64,000 nt of DNA from DASZCR01 sp964246705 (GCA_964246705.1 CAXTRQ010000006.1:3640-67639); one strand, 5' to 3'. Positions 50,704 through 59,538 are shown, numbered from the stretch's first letter. The notes: a model not told the origin generated them from the sequence alone. Numbers and translations are program-made.

Positions 50704-53133
50704 TCAACGCTTAACCTGCGCGGTGCGCCTGTTTGAACGCTGGTTGCCGGTCGCGGGTGGTCGCCCTTCCGTGATCGTGACGCTGCGAATCTGGTCGCCG
50801 ATGGCAATGCGGTCAACCACTTCCATGCCTTCCGTGACGCGACCGAAAATCGTGTAGCCGCCATCGAGATGCGGTTGCGGCGAATGCGTGATAAACCACT
50901 GCGAGCCGCCAGTGTCTTTGCCTGAGAGAGCCATGCCGACTGCGCCGCGCGTATATGTCTCTTCGTTAATCTCGCAGCGAATCTGGTAGCCGGGGCCGCC
51001 GTTGCCATCGCCGCGCGGGTCGCCGCCCTGAACCACGAAGTTCGGGACGACGCGATGAAACGCGACGCCGTTGAAATATCCTCTGCGAGCCAACGCAATG
51101 AAGTTATCAATTGTCAGCGGCGCATCATCCGGCAGCAGTTCGATGGTGAACTCGCCTTTATCCGTGAGCACCGTCGCGCTCACACGTTTTCCGATGCGGG
51201 AGATGGCGCGCTGGTAGTCGGCCGGATGATTTCTGGTGGCGACGGTTTCGACTCGTCCCTCTTCTGCGCCCGCGTCGTCACCTTTTAACAGAGCGGCGGC
51301 GCGGCGGCGTACGACGTAATCGGGCACGTCAATCGCCGTCTTGATAGCTTCCGTCGCTTCCGCGCTCTTCTGCTTGGCGAGCGCGCCGAGAATGGAAAGC
51401 GCGGCGTCGTTCATCTCTTCGTCGAGCGACGGCGGCAGAGCCTCGATGAGCGCGCGCGCGTTGATCGGATCGGGTTCGAGCGTGCCGAGGATGTCTGCGG
51501 CGGTCGCACGCACAATCATGTCGTTCGCTTTCAGCCTCGCACGCATCACCGTGCCGAGGTCAATCGGCTTGAAGGCGGCGATGGCCTGAAGCACGGATGG
51601 CAGGGCGAGCGCGGGCGTGTTCGCATCTTCGAGCATCGTGCGCAAAAGTATCTGTGCGTCGGCTTGAAGACTAATCGCGCTATTGCCGCCCATCGCGCTC
51701 GTCACGTTAGCCAGTTCACCCAATCCTTGAGCCAGCGCCGAGATGCTCTGCCAAGAAGTCGGGTATGCGCCGCCCTGCGTGCGGTTGGCGAGCGCGACGA
51801 ACGGCGGTTGACGTATGTATTGCGTCGGCCCGATGTCCGCGAGCGCCATCTCCACCTCCGGTGCGCCGAGTCCGCCCTCGCGCAAGTGCCTGAGCAGCGC
51901 CGACGCGCGCGGATGATTCGTGTTGGCGAGCAGGCGTCCGAGTGCCCCGGAGATTTCGAGCAGTTCGTTAGTTTCCGAAGGATGCTCGACCGCGCTGCCC
52001 TTCGCCGCTTTGTAAGCAAAGAGCAGTTCCTCGCCGAGTTGTAAGAGTGGATCGGCGGCACGCGCATCCTTCAAAGAACCGAGCGCGCGAATGGCGCTGA
52101 CGCGCACGCGCAAGTCTGTATCGGTCGTCGCGCGTGCGACCAGCGAATCGAAAGCGGCGGCATCTCCGGCCACGCCGAGCGCGCGGGCGGCGTTGGCTCG
52201 CACGACCGGGTCTGTGTCTGTGGCGACGAGCACGCGCAGACGTTCGACAGACTCTTTAGCACGCAGGCGTGCGAGCACGTTAGCCGCGTCGGCGCGCACG
52301 CGTGCGTCGGGCGAAGAGAGGAAAAGCGCGACTGTTTTGGGAGCATCCCGATGGCGCGAACGAAGCGCCGCTGTGAGAGCTTCGAGCACGACGGCACGGC
52401 TCGGTTTGGGCTGTCGCTGCTCGGCTGCGAGCGTCGAGAGAATCGCCGCGCCGAGCGTCGCACGGCGTTCTTCCTGTGCGGCGGGAAGCGCGGCGGCAAT
52501 CTTTCCCAGAGCCTCAATGGTGCGCGCGCGAACTTCGATTGACTTGCTCAGACGCAAGGCTTCGAGCAGGGCGTCTGCGCCCGACGCCGCTTCAATCTCG
52601 CCGAGCGCGAAGGCGGCGTGCGCGCGTACCGTCTCGACCTTGTCTGTTCTGAGTAAAGAAGCGAGCGGCGCAACCGCGCCAGCATCGCCGATACGACCAG
52701 CCGCCAATGCTGCACGACCGCGCACCGCTGCGCTCCTGTCCGACAACAACAGGCCGAGGTCTGTGGCTTCCCAGCGCCGCTCGTCCTCGGCGCGCATGAT
52801 GCGTAGAAGCGTCTCGGCGGGCAACAACACGCGAGCGCGCCGCGCGGCTCCCGCGCGTTGTGCCGGTGGGTTGTTCCTCAACTGCGCGATGGCGACGGCG
52901 CGCGTCTGATTCGTCTTCAGCGACACGCCGAGCAATTGTTCGTCCGGCGTCCACTCGCGGCGCGGCACGCCGTTCGCAAATGTTTCCGTCGTCGCCGCGC
53001 TGGCTATAGACTTTGGTCTCGCGCTGTCGGCCTGCAACGGGGAGAGCAGGAGAGCCAGCAAGGTTAGCGCGGCGACCTCTGCGAGAGGCGTGCGGCGTCG
53101 CCTGTTTCTGTCCGTGTAGGATGCGGTCTGCAT
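50704..53133 (-). CDS. Exported HEAT-repeat protein with cyclophilin domain
   Basis: About 809 residues. An N-terminal export signal (PLAEVAALTLLALLLSPLQADS), then about 600 residues of HEAT-like repeats (AVRGRAALAAGRIGDAGAVAPLASLL; VVRANAARALGVAGDAAAFDSLV), then a complete cyclophilin peptidyl-prolyl isomerase domain (about 655-795) with catalytic FHRVVPNFVVQGGDP, GSQWFIT and HLDGGYTIFG. Probably a periplasmic folding factor with a large binding scaffold. I chose ATG 53133 at the signal peptide rather than the earlier open-frame start. Confidence 0.9.
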   Translation of the reverse strand: MQTASYTDRNRRRRTPLAEVAALTLLALLLSPLQADSARPKSIASAATTETFANGVPRREWTPDEQLLGVSLKTNQTRAVAIAQLRNNPPAQRAGAARRARVLLPAETLLRIMRAEDERRWEATDLGLLLSDRSAAVRGRAALAAGRIGDAGAVAPLASLLRTDKVETVRAHAAFALGEIEAASGADALLEALRLSKSIEVRARTIEALGKIAAALPAAQEERRATLGAAILSTLAAEQRQPKPSRAVVLEALTAALRSRHRDAPKTVALFLSSPDARVRADAANVLARLRAKESVERLRVLVATDTDPVVRANAARALGVAGDAAAFDSLVARATTDTDLRVRVSAIRALGSLKDARAADPLLQLGEELLFAYKAAKGSAVEHPSETNELLEISGALGRLLANTNHPRASALLRHLREGGLGAPEVEMALADIGPTQYIRQPPFVALANRTQGGAYPTSWQSISALAQGLGELANVTSAMGGNSAISLQADAQILLRTMLEDANTPALALPSVLQAIAAFKPIDLGTVMRARLKANDMIVRATAADILGTLEPDPINARALIEALPPSLDEEMNDAALSILGALAKQKSAEATEAIKTAIDVPDYVVRRRAAALLKGDDAGAEEGRVETVATRNHPADYQRAISRIGKRVSATVLTDKGEFTIELLPDDAPLTIDNFIALARRGYFNGVAFHRVVPNFVVQGGDPRGDGNGGPGYQIRCEINEETYTRGAVGMALSGKDTGGSQWFITHSPQPHLDGGYTIFGRVTEGMEVVDRIAIGDQIRSVTITEGRPPATGNQRSNRRTAQVKR

Positions 53134-53270
53134 AGAGTTCAATTGTTGAATCTCTGGTCTTGGATTTTCGATTCTTTTTTTTGCAGTAGCTCGGCTCGCT
53201 TGTCCGGCGCTTCTCAAGGGGGAATGGCTTGCAGTCTATGTATCTGCGAGATGTGGCACGCCTGTCAAGC

Positions 53271-53400
53271 GGAAAGAATGAAGGATGAGCGTTGAAGGAT
53301 GAATGAGAATTGATTCGTTTGCTTATTGAGCCGATGAATCTGATGGGCAAATGAATCAATCGGTCAATCCTTTCATCCTTCATCCTTCCGACTTCATCAT
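53271..53400. repeat. Nested inverted repeat, CTTCCGCCTTC family variant
   Basis: Outer arms GAATGAAGGATGAGCGTTGAAGG and CATCCTTCATCCTTCCGAC enclose a second inverted pair, ATTGATTCGTTTGC and GCAAATGAATCAAT. Located between the divergent HEAT-cyclophilin gene and the small exported-protein gene. Confidence 0.75.
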
Positions 53401-53499
53401 TTAAGATTGCTGTCACCTGTCGGACGTTTGCTGCGCCACGCTGTTATAGTCGTGCGGCTTCGTAGTTGAAAATTGATATTAGAGAATTGGAGAATAATG

Positions 53500-53904
53500 A
53501 TGGTTAAAAGATTCCTGTCGCTCGTCCTTGTCGGACTGCTGGCGAATGTGTTGATGGCGACGACGCCCGCGCTGGCGAAAACACAGGGCGCGCAAGGTAT
53601 GCAGTCGTCGGAGCAGGTGCGGAGCAAGATTGCGCGGCTCGGCGTCGGCGAGAAGGCGCGCGCGACCGTGTGGTTGAAGAACGGGACGAAAGTGAAAGGT
53701 TATATCGCTCAGGCCGGGGAGAACGATGCTGTCATCAGAGACCGCAAGACTGACGCGCCGACGACGGTCGCTTATCAGGACATCACCAAAGTTGACAACA
53801 ATCGCGGGCACAGTACGGCGCGGAATATCGCCATCGGAGTGGGCGTCGGAGCCGCCGCCGTCATCACCGTCCTCGCAATTTTAATCGCCACGAGTTTCGA
53901 CTAG
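53500..53904 (+). CDS. Small exported protein, unknown
   Basis: About 134 residues: signal peptide (FLSLVLVGLLANVLMATTPALA), a small beta domain (GEKARATVWLKNGTKVKGYIAQAGENDAVIRD, TTVAYQDITKVDNN) resembling an Sm-like fold, and a C-terminal transmembrane helix (IAIGVGVGAAAVITVLAILIATSF). Not recognised beyond that. ATG 53497 or 53500 (GGAG upstream) are both possible. Its stop overlaps the stop of the convergent gene by four bases (CTAG). Confidence 0.65.
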   Translation: MVKRFLSLVLVGLLANVLMATTPALAKTQGAQGMQSSEQVRSKIARLGVGEKARATVWLKNGTKVKGYIAQAGENDAVIRDRKTDAPTTVAYQDITKVDNNRGHSTARNIAIGVGVGAAAVITVLAILIATSFD

Positions 53905-56024
53905 GCGGGCGAAACTTCGGAGACTTTGATGCGCTCGATTTCGACGAGCGCATCGTAGAAAGTTGCGCCGCGTCCGATGTCTGTCAGAGCTTGAGAAGTA
54001 AGCTGGTTGACGTTCTTTCGCCCCGGCGAGAGTTTGTTCCACCAGACCGAGGGCGAGACGACGACGCCCGCGCGCGCGCGTGTCGTGACGACCGCCGTCA
54101 ATTCGCAAGAACCACGCTCGTTGAAGGCGCGCACCATGTCGCCGTCCCGAATGCTGCGCGCGACGGCGTCCTGCGGATTGATTTCGACGAAGGGGCGCGC
54201 TTCCTGCCGTCGCTGCTTTGGAAGATTCGCAAAGCTTGAGTTGAGAAAAGCGTGCGCCGCCGGAGTGATGAGCGCGAGCGGGAAGCGCGCGGCCAGTTCC
54301 GGCGCGCTGCGGCGCGATTCGCGCGGCGGAATAAATTCGGGCACGGCGGGCATTCCCAAAGCTTCCAAATTTTCCGAATACAACTCGCACTTGCCCGATG
54401 CGGTCGGAAAATTTCCTTCGGCAAAAGGCGCGAATTTTTCCGGCAGGTTGAGCCGCATCCAACCGCGCTCGCGCAAAAGTTCGAGCGTGATGCCGTCGAG
54501 AGCCGGGTGGTCTGAAGAGATCGCCTGTCGCGCAATCTCTTCGTCGGAATCTTTGAAACAGTCGTCCGTAAAACCCAGCCTTCCGGCCAGCAGACGAAAG
54601 ACTTCCGAGTTCGGCTTCGCTTCGTGGAGCGGCGCGATAGCCGGTTCGTTGATGACAAAATAAAAGTGGCCGTAAGCCTTGTGAATATCGAAGTGCTCAA
54701 GTTGCGTCGTGGCGGGCAGCACGATGTCCGCGTAGTCGCACGTGTCGGTCATGAAAAGTTCGTGGACGACAACGAAGAGGTCTTCGCGCTGTAAGCCTTC
54801 GAGCACCTTGGCCTGCTCCGGCGCGACCGCCGCCGGATTCGAGTTGTAGACGTAGAGCGCGCGCACGGGCGGGTCGTCCTGCTCTGTGAGTAGCGCGCCG
54901 AGGCGCGACATGTTGAGCATGCGCGGCGTCGGCTGCGGCATCAGGTCGAGACGATGGAGCGCCTCGTAGTTGATGGGGAACGTGCCGCTCGTCGAAAGCA
55001 GAATGCCTCCCGCCGCGTCGCGCCATGCGCCTGTGACGGTCGGCAGACAACTGACGGTTCTGACCGCCATGCCGCCGCCTGAGTGGCGTTGCAGTCCGTA
55101 GTTGATGCGAATCGCGGCAGGCCGCGTCGTCGCGTAAAGGCGCGCGAGGCGTTCAATCGTCTCGGCTTCGATTCCGCAAATCTCCGCGACACGCTCCGGC
55201 GCATACTCGCTCGCCCGCCTGCGTAAATCCTCCGCCCCGATGGTGTAACGCTCCAGATAGTCTCCGTCTTCGAGTCCCTCCCTGAAAATGACGTGCATCA
55301 TGCCGAGAGCGAGCGCGCCGTCGGTTCCCGGCAACGGCGCGATGTGCTCGTCGCATTGGTCTGCCGTGCGCGTGCGGCGCGGGTCAATGGCGATGACGCG
55401 CGCGCCGAGCTTTCGTGCTTCGAGAATAAACGGCCACAAGTGGACGTTGCTTGTGATGGTGTTCGTACCCCAGAGCAGAATCAGTTTCGCGCCTTTGAAC
55501 TGTTCGGGGTCTGTGCCGAGGCTCGCGCCGTAGGTCGCTTTATAACTTTCCGCGCCCGCCGTCGCACAGATGGTTCGGTCAAGCTGCGACGCGCCGAGAC
55601 GGTGAAAGAAACGCCTGTCCATTGATTCGTTCTGGACGAGTCCGAGCGTGCCCGAATAGCTGTAGGGCAAGATTGTCTGCGCGCCTTCCGGCGACGCGGC
55701 GAGCGCGCGGAAGCGCGTAGCGATTTCGTCCAGCGCCTCGTCCCATGAAATCGGCGCGAAACGTCCCTCGCCTTTCGCGCCGACGCGCCTCAGACAAGTC
55801 TTGATGCGGTCGGGACTGTGCGTGCGCTGCTCGTAGTTGGCGACCTTCGTGCAGAGCGTCCCGCGCGTGATGGGATGATGCGGGTCGCCCGCGACGCGCA
55901 CCGCGCGCCCATCTTCGACCGTGACCAGCATCGCGCACGTATCAGGGCAGTCGTGCGGGCAAGCGGCACGGACGATTTTCAGTTCCCGCGAGGTGTCTGC
56001 TTTCCCGTCGAGTGTTGCGGCCAC
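53901..56024 (-). CDS. Molybdopterin oxidoreductase
   Basis: Catalytic subunit of the DMSO-reductase superfamily, about 707 residues. N-terminal 4Fe-4S ligands CPHDCPDTC and GTLCTK (C22, C26, C30, C58), molybdopterin-binding domains with WDEALDEIA, LLWGTNTITSN, VIAIDPRRTRTADQ, LPGTDGALALGM and the C-terminal dinucleotide-binding domain (FVEINPQDAVARSIRDGDMV). No twin-arginine signal and no electron-transfer subunit nearby, so it is probably cytoplasmic; substrate unknown. The start is GTG 56024, with GGAG nine bases upstream; TTG 56039 is the alternative. Confidence 0.88.
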   Translation of the reverse strand: MAATLDGKADTSRELKIVRAACPHDCPDTCAMLVTVEDGRAVRVAGDPHHPITRGTLCTKVANYEQRTHSPDRIKTCLRRVGAKGEGRFAPISWDEALDEIATRFRALAASPEGAQTILPYSYSGTLGLVQNESMDRRFFHRLGASQLDRTICATAGAESYKATYGASLGTDPEQFKGAKLILLWGTNTITSNVHLWPFILEARKLGARVIAIDPRRTRTADQCDEHIAPLPGTDGALALGMMHVIFREGLEDGDYLERYTIGAEDLRRRASEYAPERVAEICGIEAETIERLARLYATTRPAAIRINYGLQRHSGGGMAVRTVSCLPTVTGAWRDAAGGILLSTSGTFPINYEALHRLDLMPQPTPRMLNMSRLGALLTEQDDPPVRALYVYNSNPAAVAPEQAKVLEGLQREDLFVVVHELFMTDTCDYADIVLPATTQLEHFDIHKAYGHFYFVINEPAIAPLHEAKPNSEVFRLLAGRLGFTDDCFKDSDEEIARQAISSDHPALDGITLELLRERGWMRLNLPEKFAPFAEGNFPTASGKCELYSENLEALGMPAVPEFIPPRESRRSAPELAARFPLALITPAAHAFLNSSFANLPKQRRQEARPFVEINPQDAVARSIRDGDMVRAFNERGSCELTAVVTTRARAGVVVSPSVWWNKLSPGRKNVNQLTSQALTDIGRGATFYDALVEIERIKVSEVSPA

Positions 56025-56250
56025 TTCTTCTTTCTCCAATTTCTATCGAGGGCATTGCCATAGGGATGACGCTACCGGGGCGGATGCGTCAGGAACGGTC
56101 GTGCGTGACTGGCGCAAGGCTAAGACGCAGCCCTGTTATAACACGTCCGTTCAAGCTTTTCGAGTGAAGAATGGTTGAGAAGTTTATTTCAGAAATTGTT
56201 GGAATAATATTCGGTTTTGACGGGCAAACTACCATGACAATTAAATTTAG

Positions 56251-56264
56251 CAACCTATCGGTTG
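56251..56264. promoter_or_regulatory. SufR operator (CAAC-N6-GTTG)
   Basis: CAACCTATCGGTTG is exactly the inverted repeat CAAC-N6-GTTG described for SufR in cyanobacteria. It lies 25 bases upstream of the regulator's start codon in the divergent gap, consistent with autorepression. Confidence 0.75.
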
Positions 56265-56288
56265 ACAAAAGTGCTGCCCGAAAGTAGC

Positions 56289-56954
56289 ATGGTTTTAGTG
56301 GTCGCAAACGTCAAAAACGGACTCGGAGCATCGCGCGGAGAAATCGTGCAACAGTTGCGCGCGCGCGGCGGCGTGAGCGCGGACGAACTGGCGGGCGTGC
56401 TCGGCGTCTCGAAGCAATGTGTCCGTAAGCACCTTGACGTGTTAGAGCGCGACGGCTACGTACAGCACGCGCCGGAGCGCGGCGAGCGCGGGCGTCCGGC
56501 GCTCGTCTTTCGCCTGACCGTCAAGGCCGAAGAGCTTTTCCCGAAGCGTTATGATCTCTTTGCGAAAGCGGTTCTCCGGCAGGTCGGCGAAGTGTGGGGC
56601 GAGCGCGGCTTGAACGCCGTGTTTTGCGGGTGCGCGAGCGAGATGATTGCGAGTTTGAAACCGCAGCTTGAGCGTCTGTCGTTCGATGCGCGCGTCGAGC
56701 GCCTGACAGAATTGCTGGCCGAGATGGGCTACGAGGCCGAAGCCGAAAAGCTGGCGGACGGCTCATATATTCTGACGGAGTGGAATTGTCCGCAGTCGGA
56801 AGTGGCGCGCGATTACAGGCAGTTGTGCGATCAGGAGTTGGTGGTCTACAGAGACCTGCTGGCGACGGATGTTTTCCGCGAATCGCGCATCGCCGGAGGC
56901 TCTTCGCGTTGCGCTTATCGCGTGATGCAGCCTGCGAAGAGTGCGAAGCTTTAA
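56289..56954 (+). CDS. sufR: SufR-type iron-sulfur regulator
   Basis: DNA-binding regulator of about 221 residues that senses an iron-sulfur cluster and controls cluster assembly genes. Winged-helix part: GVSADELAGVLGVSKQCVRKHLDVLERDGYVQ and GERGRPALVFRLT. C-terminal cluster part: C167 (WNCPQSE), C180 (YRQLCDQ) and C208 (SSRCAYR); the cyanobacterial protein has a fourth Cys, whose position here is close to Asp194. I use ATG 56289, since the TTG at 56262 overlaps the operator. Followed by mrp, erpA and a ferredoxin gene. Confidence 0.87.
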   Translation: MVLVVANVKNGLGASRGEIVQQLRARGGVSADELAGVLGVSKQCVRKHLDVLERDGYVQHAPERGERGRPALVFRLTVKAEELFPKRYDLFAKAVLRQVGEVWGERGLNAVFCGCASEMIASLKPQLERLSFDARVERLTELLAEMGYEAEAEKLADGSYILTEWNCPQSEVARDYRQLCDQELVVYRDLLATDVFRESRIAGGSSRCAYRVMQPAKSAKL

Positions 56955-56998
56955 AATTGAAGATCACAAATTTTTTTAAGAGAAGAGACGAGACCGAT

Positions 56999-58081
56999 AT
57001 GGCGCAAGTATCTGAGGCGGATGTGTATGGTGCATTGATGCAGGTCAGAGACCCCGATTTGCACAAAGATATCGTGACGCTCGGCTTCATCAAAGATTTA
57101 GCAATCGCAGGCGGCGACGTTTCCTTTCGCATCGTGCTGACGACTCCGGCCTGTCCCGTCAGAGAGCAGTTGGAGGCGCAAGCGCGCGAAGTGGTCGGCG
57201 CGCTTCGCGGCGTCTCGTCCGTCAAAGTGACGATGGATGCGGTCGTACCGAAAGGGCGGGGTTTTGGCGAAAAGTTGAGCGTGCCGGGCATCAAGAACAT
57301 CATCGCCGTCTCTTCAGGGAAGGGCGGCGTCGGCAAGTCAACTGTGGCGGTCAATCTCGCCGTCTCGCTGGCGCGCGACGGTGCGCGCGTCGGTCTGATG
57401 GACGCAGACGTGTACGGGCCGAACGTGCCGCAGATGTTGGGCGTCACCGATGCCAAGCCGATTGTCAACGTCAATAAGCTGGTTCCGATTGAAGCGCACG
57501 GTTTGAAATTAATCTCGATGGCAATCTTGAAACCGGGCGACGAGCCGATGATTGTGCGCGGGCCGATCTTGCACAGCCTCGTTCGGCAGTTCTTACAGGA
57601 CGTGGAATGGGGAGAACTGGATTATCTGGTGATTGATATGCCGCCGGGCACGGGCGACGTGCAACTGTCGCTTTCGCAACTCGTCCCCGTACAGGGCGCG
57701 GTGCTGGTCACGACGCCGCAAGAAGTCGCCGTCTCGGACGTGCGCCGTGCGCTGAGAATGTTTGAGACCGTCAACGTCCCAATCCTCGGCATCATCGAGA
57801 ACATGAGTTTCTTTATCGCGCCGGACACGGGCGTGCGCTACAACATCTTCGGCGAAGGCGGCGGGCGGAAATTGGCGGAGACTTATGGCGTGCCTTTCCT
57901 CGGCGCGGTGCCGCTCGCTCTGGACGTGCGCGAGGGCGGCGACAGCGGCGTTCCCATCGTCGTCAGTCACCCGGAATCAGCGCAGGCCGAGAGCTTCCGG
58001 CGGGTCGCCGAAGAGGTGGCGCGCTACGTCTCGATTGAGGCGATGAAACCTGAGCTTGTCGTTTTGGGCAAAGCTCGTTGA
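56999..58081 (+). CDS. mrp: Mrp/ApbC iron-sulfur carrier ATPase
   Basis: P-loop ATPase that delivers iron-sulfur clusters. N-terminal DUF59 domain (VYGALMQVRDPDLHKDIVTLGFIKDL, LTTPACP), then the deviant Walker A SSGKGGVGKST, MDADVYGPNVPQML, YLVIDMPPGTGDVQL and IENMSFF. The CPxC cluster pair that usually follows ENMS is absent (FIAPDTGVRYNIFG), a variant found in part of the family. Length 360. It follows sufR by 44 bases. Confidence 0.92.
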   Translation: MAQVSEADVYGALMQVRDPDLHKDIVTLGFIKDLAIAGGDVSFRIVLTTPACPVREQLEAQAREVVGALRGVSSVKVTMDAVVPKGRGFGEKLSVPGIKNIIAVSSGKGGVGKSTVAVNLAVSLARDGARVGLMDADVYGPNVPQMLGVTDAKPIVNVNKLVPIEAHGLKLISMAILKPGDEPMIVRGPILHSLVRQFLQDVEWGELDYLVIDMPPGTGDVQLSLSQLVPVQGAVLVTTPQEVAVSDVRRALRMFETVNVPILGIIENMSFFIAPDTGVRYNIFGEGGGRKLAETYGVPFLGAVPLALDVREGGDSGVPIVVSHPESAQAESFRRVAEEVARYVSIEAMKPELVVLGKAR

Positions 58082-58101
58082 GTATGGTAAAAGGGATTTG
58101 C

Positions 58102-58189
58102 GATTTTAGATTTTTGCTTGGCGATTGAAGCGTTATCATCAATCTCAGGTCTGAATCGCAAAGAAATCGGCAATCAAAAATCTAAAATC
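58102..58189. repeat. Inverted GATTTTAGATTTTTG repeat
   Basis: GATTTTAGATTTTTG (58102-58116) and CAAAAATCTAAAATC (58175-58189) are exact complements, with further weak pairing (GGCGATTGAAG, AATCGCAAAG) between. It fills the gap between mrp and erpA. Confidence 0.8.
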
Positions 58190-58206
58190 ATTGAGGAGAT
58201 AAAGTA

Positions 58207-58563
58207 ATGGCAACAGCAACACTTCCGACCATGACGCTTAACGTCACAGAGGCGGCGGCGACGGAAATCAAGAAATTTATGGCGGGCGAAGAAGGCTTGC
58301 CGCAGACGGCTGGCTTGCGCGTGAGAGTCGTGCCGGGTGGCTGCTCAGGCTTTCAGTACAGCCTGAACATCGAAGAGGATTCGCGTCAGGGCGACCACGT
58401 GATGGACGCGCACGGCGTTCGTCTCTTCGTTGATATGTTCAGCGCGCAATATTTGAACGGCGTCGAGGTTGACTACGTGACGAACATGATGGGTTCCGGC
58501 TTTACGTTCAATAATCCGAACGCGACAGGCGGCTGCGGCTGCGGCTCATCGTTCACGGCCTAA
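58207..58563 (+). CDS. erpA: A-type iron-sulfur carrier ErpA/IscA
   Basis: Small cluster carrier of 118 residues. MTLNVTEAAATEIKKFM opens the HesB fold; the three ligand cysteines are in VVPGGCSGFQY and GGCGCGSSF. The arrangement fits ErpA/SufA. It belongs to the sufR-mrp-erpA-ferredoxin group and would be expected to be in the SufR regulon. Confidence 0.94.
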   Translation: MATATLPTMTLNVTEAAATEIKKFMAGEEGLPQTAGLRVRVVPGGCSGFQYSLNIEEDSRQGDHVMDAHGVRLFVDMFSAQYLNGVEVDYVTNMMGSGFTFNNPNATGGCGCGSSFTA

Positions 58564-58586
58564 AGTCTCTCGGCATCGCTTGCGAA

Positions 58587-58705
58587 AAGAAAAAAGAACA
58601 GCGCGGTCGGGTGTCCTCGCCGGGGCTTGTCTCGAAATCTTCTCCCGCGCGGAGCAAGATGAGCAGACATGCCGGGCGAAGCGGCGCTCGCGCTGTTTTT
58701 CTTAT
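58587..58705 (+). ncRNA. Candidate structured RNA, long nested hairpin
   Basis: Three nested helices: CAGCGCG (58599-58605) with CGCGCTG (58689-58695), extended outward by an A-rich/T-rich pairing; GGGCTTGTCT-type segment (58623-58632) with AGACATGCC (58665-58673); ATCTT-CTCC (58637-58645) with GGAG-C-AAGAT (58651-58660) around a CGCGC loop. The 3' side ends in TTTTTCTT, as in a terminator. It does not match 6S, SRP or a riboswitch I know. It may be a terminator with a large insert, or an sRNA. Confidence 0.45.
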
Positions 58706-58777
58706 GCGGCTCGCAATCGTCGGGGCGCGCAGTTGATGCTTTAATCAAAACTCAAATTCCGAAGGAGCCAGTGAATC

Positions 58778-59113
58778 ATGCCGAGAATTGAAGCCGAGAC
58801 GGCGACGGGAACTCAGACCATTGAAGCCGAGCAGGGACGAAAACTCGTCCTCGCGCTTGAGGACGGAGGCATTGACATACTGCATCGCTGCGGCGGCAAC
58901 GCGAAATGTACGACGTGCCGCGTCGAGATTCTCGAAGGCGAGGTGGGCGAGATGGGCGAGGCCGAGCGCAACCGTCTCGCCGTGGAGTCCGACTTGACCG
59001 AGCACACGCGGCTGTCGTGTCAGGTGCGAGTTCCTGAGAGCGAATTGAAGGTGCGCGTGCTCAGACAGGCGAGCACGACGGGACTGGCTGCGGGCACGCG
59101 ACCGGAAGAATAG
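58778..59113 (+). CDS. 2Fe-2S ferredoxin
   Basis: Electron carrier of 111 residues. Cluster ligands C38, C44, C47 and C81 (HRCGGNAKCTTCRV ... RLSCQV) form the C-x5-C-x2-C-x33-C pattern of the adrenodoxin/Isc-type group with shortened first spacing. GAAGGAG precedes the ATG. It follows the candidate RNA and closes the iron-sulfur group. Confidence 0.9.
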   Translation: MPRIEAETATGTQTIEAEQGRKLVLALEDGGIDILHRCGGNAKCTTCRVEILEGEVGEMGEAERNRLAVESDLTEHTRLSCQVRVPESELKVRVLRQASTTGLAAGTRPEE

Positions 59114-59142
59114 AGACCGTCTTTTAAAAAGCCTGAAAGACT

Positions 59143-59224
59143 AGAGCCGCGCGGGTGGACGCGGATTAACGCTGATTCAAATAAGGTCTCATCAGCGTTA
59201 ATCCGCGTCCACCCGCGTGGCTCT
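59143..59224. repeat. 34-bp near-perfect inverted repeat
   Basis: Arms 59143-59176 and 59191-59224 pair over 34 bases with one mismatch around a 14-base loop. Core CGGATTAACGCTGAT and ATCAGCGTTAATCCG. It lies after the ferredoxin gene and would form an extremely stable hairpin. Confidence 0.9.
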
Positions 59225-59230
59225 CTTTTG

Positions 59231-59538
59231 TTGCAGCGAACTTTGCGGCGGGCGACAAGGTGATTGCGCGCCGCACGGCTTGGTGTTAATCTCTCGCGCG
59301 TAATAACAGGTAAGCTTGAACAATCATTTGGCCGAAGACGACGGCAGACGGGCGGCGCGCAAAGCTTCTGTTTCGGGAGCATGTCCTACCACCGCACCCT
59401 GTTTCGCAAAACTTCGCCAGCGCGTTGCGTGCCGGCGCATCACTCCGGTTGCTCTCCCGTCCGCAAGACGCTGCGCTTGCTCTCTCGTCGCCGCAGGTGG
59501 ACGGACGATAGATAAACAAACCAAACTTCGGAGGTCGT
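59231..59538. other. Intergenic stretch without recognisable gene
   Basis: About 300 bases between the long inverted repeat and the PuuD-like gene. Only a ribosome-binding site (GGAGG, 59530-59534) at its right end is recognisable; short open frames on both strands have no support. Confidence 0.5.

Noticed and set aside
58560..58748. Minus-strand 62-codon open frame over the nested hairpin
   Set aside because: The region is better explained by base-paired arms; the frame has no supporting start or motif.
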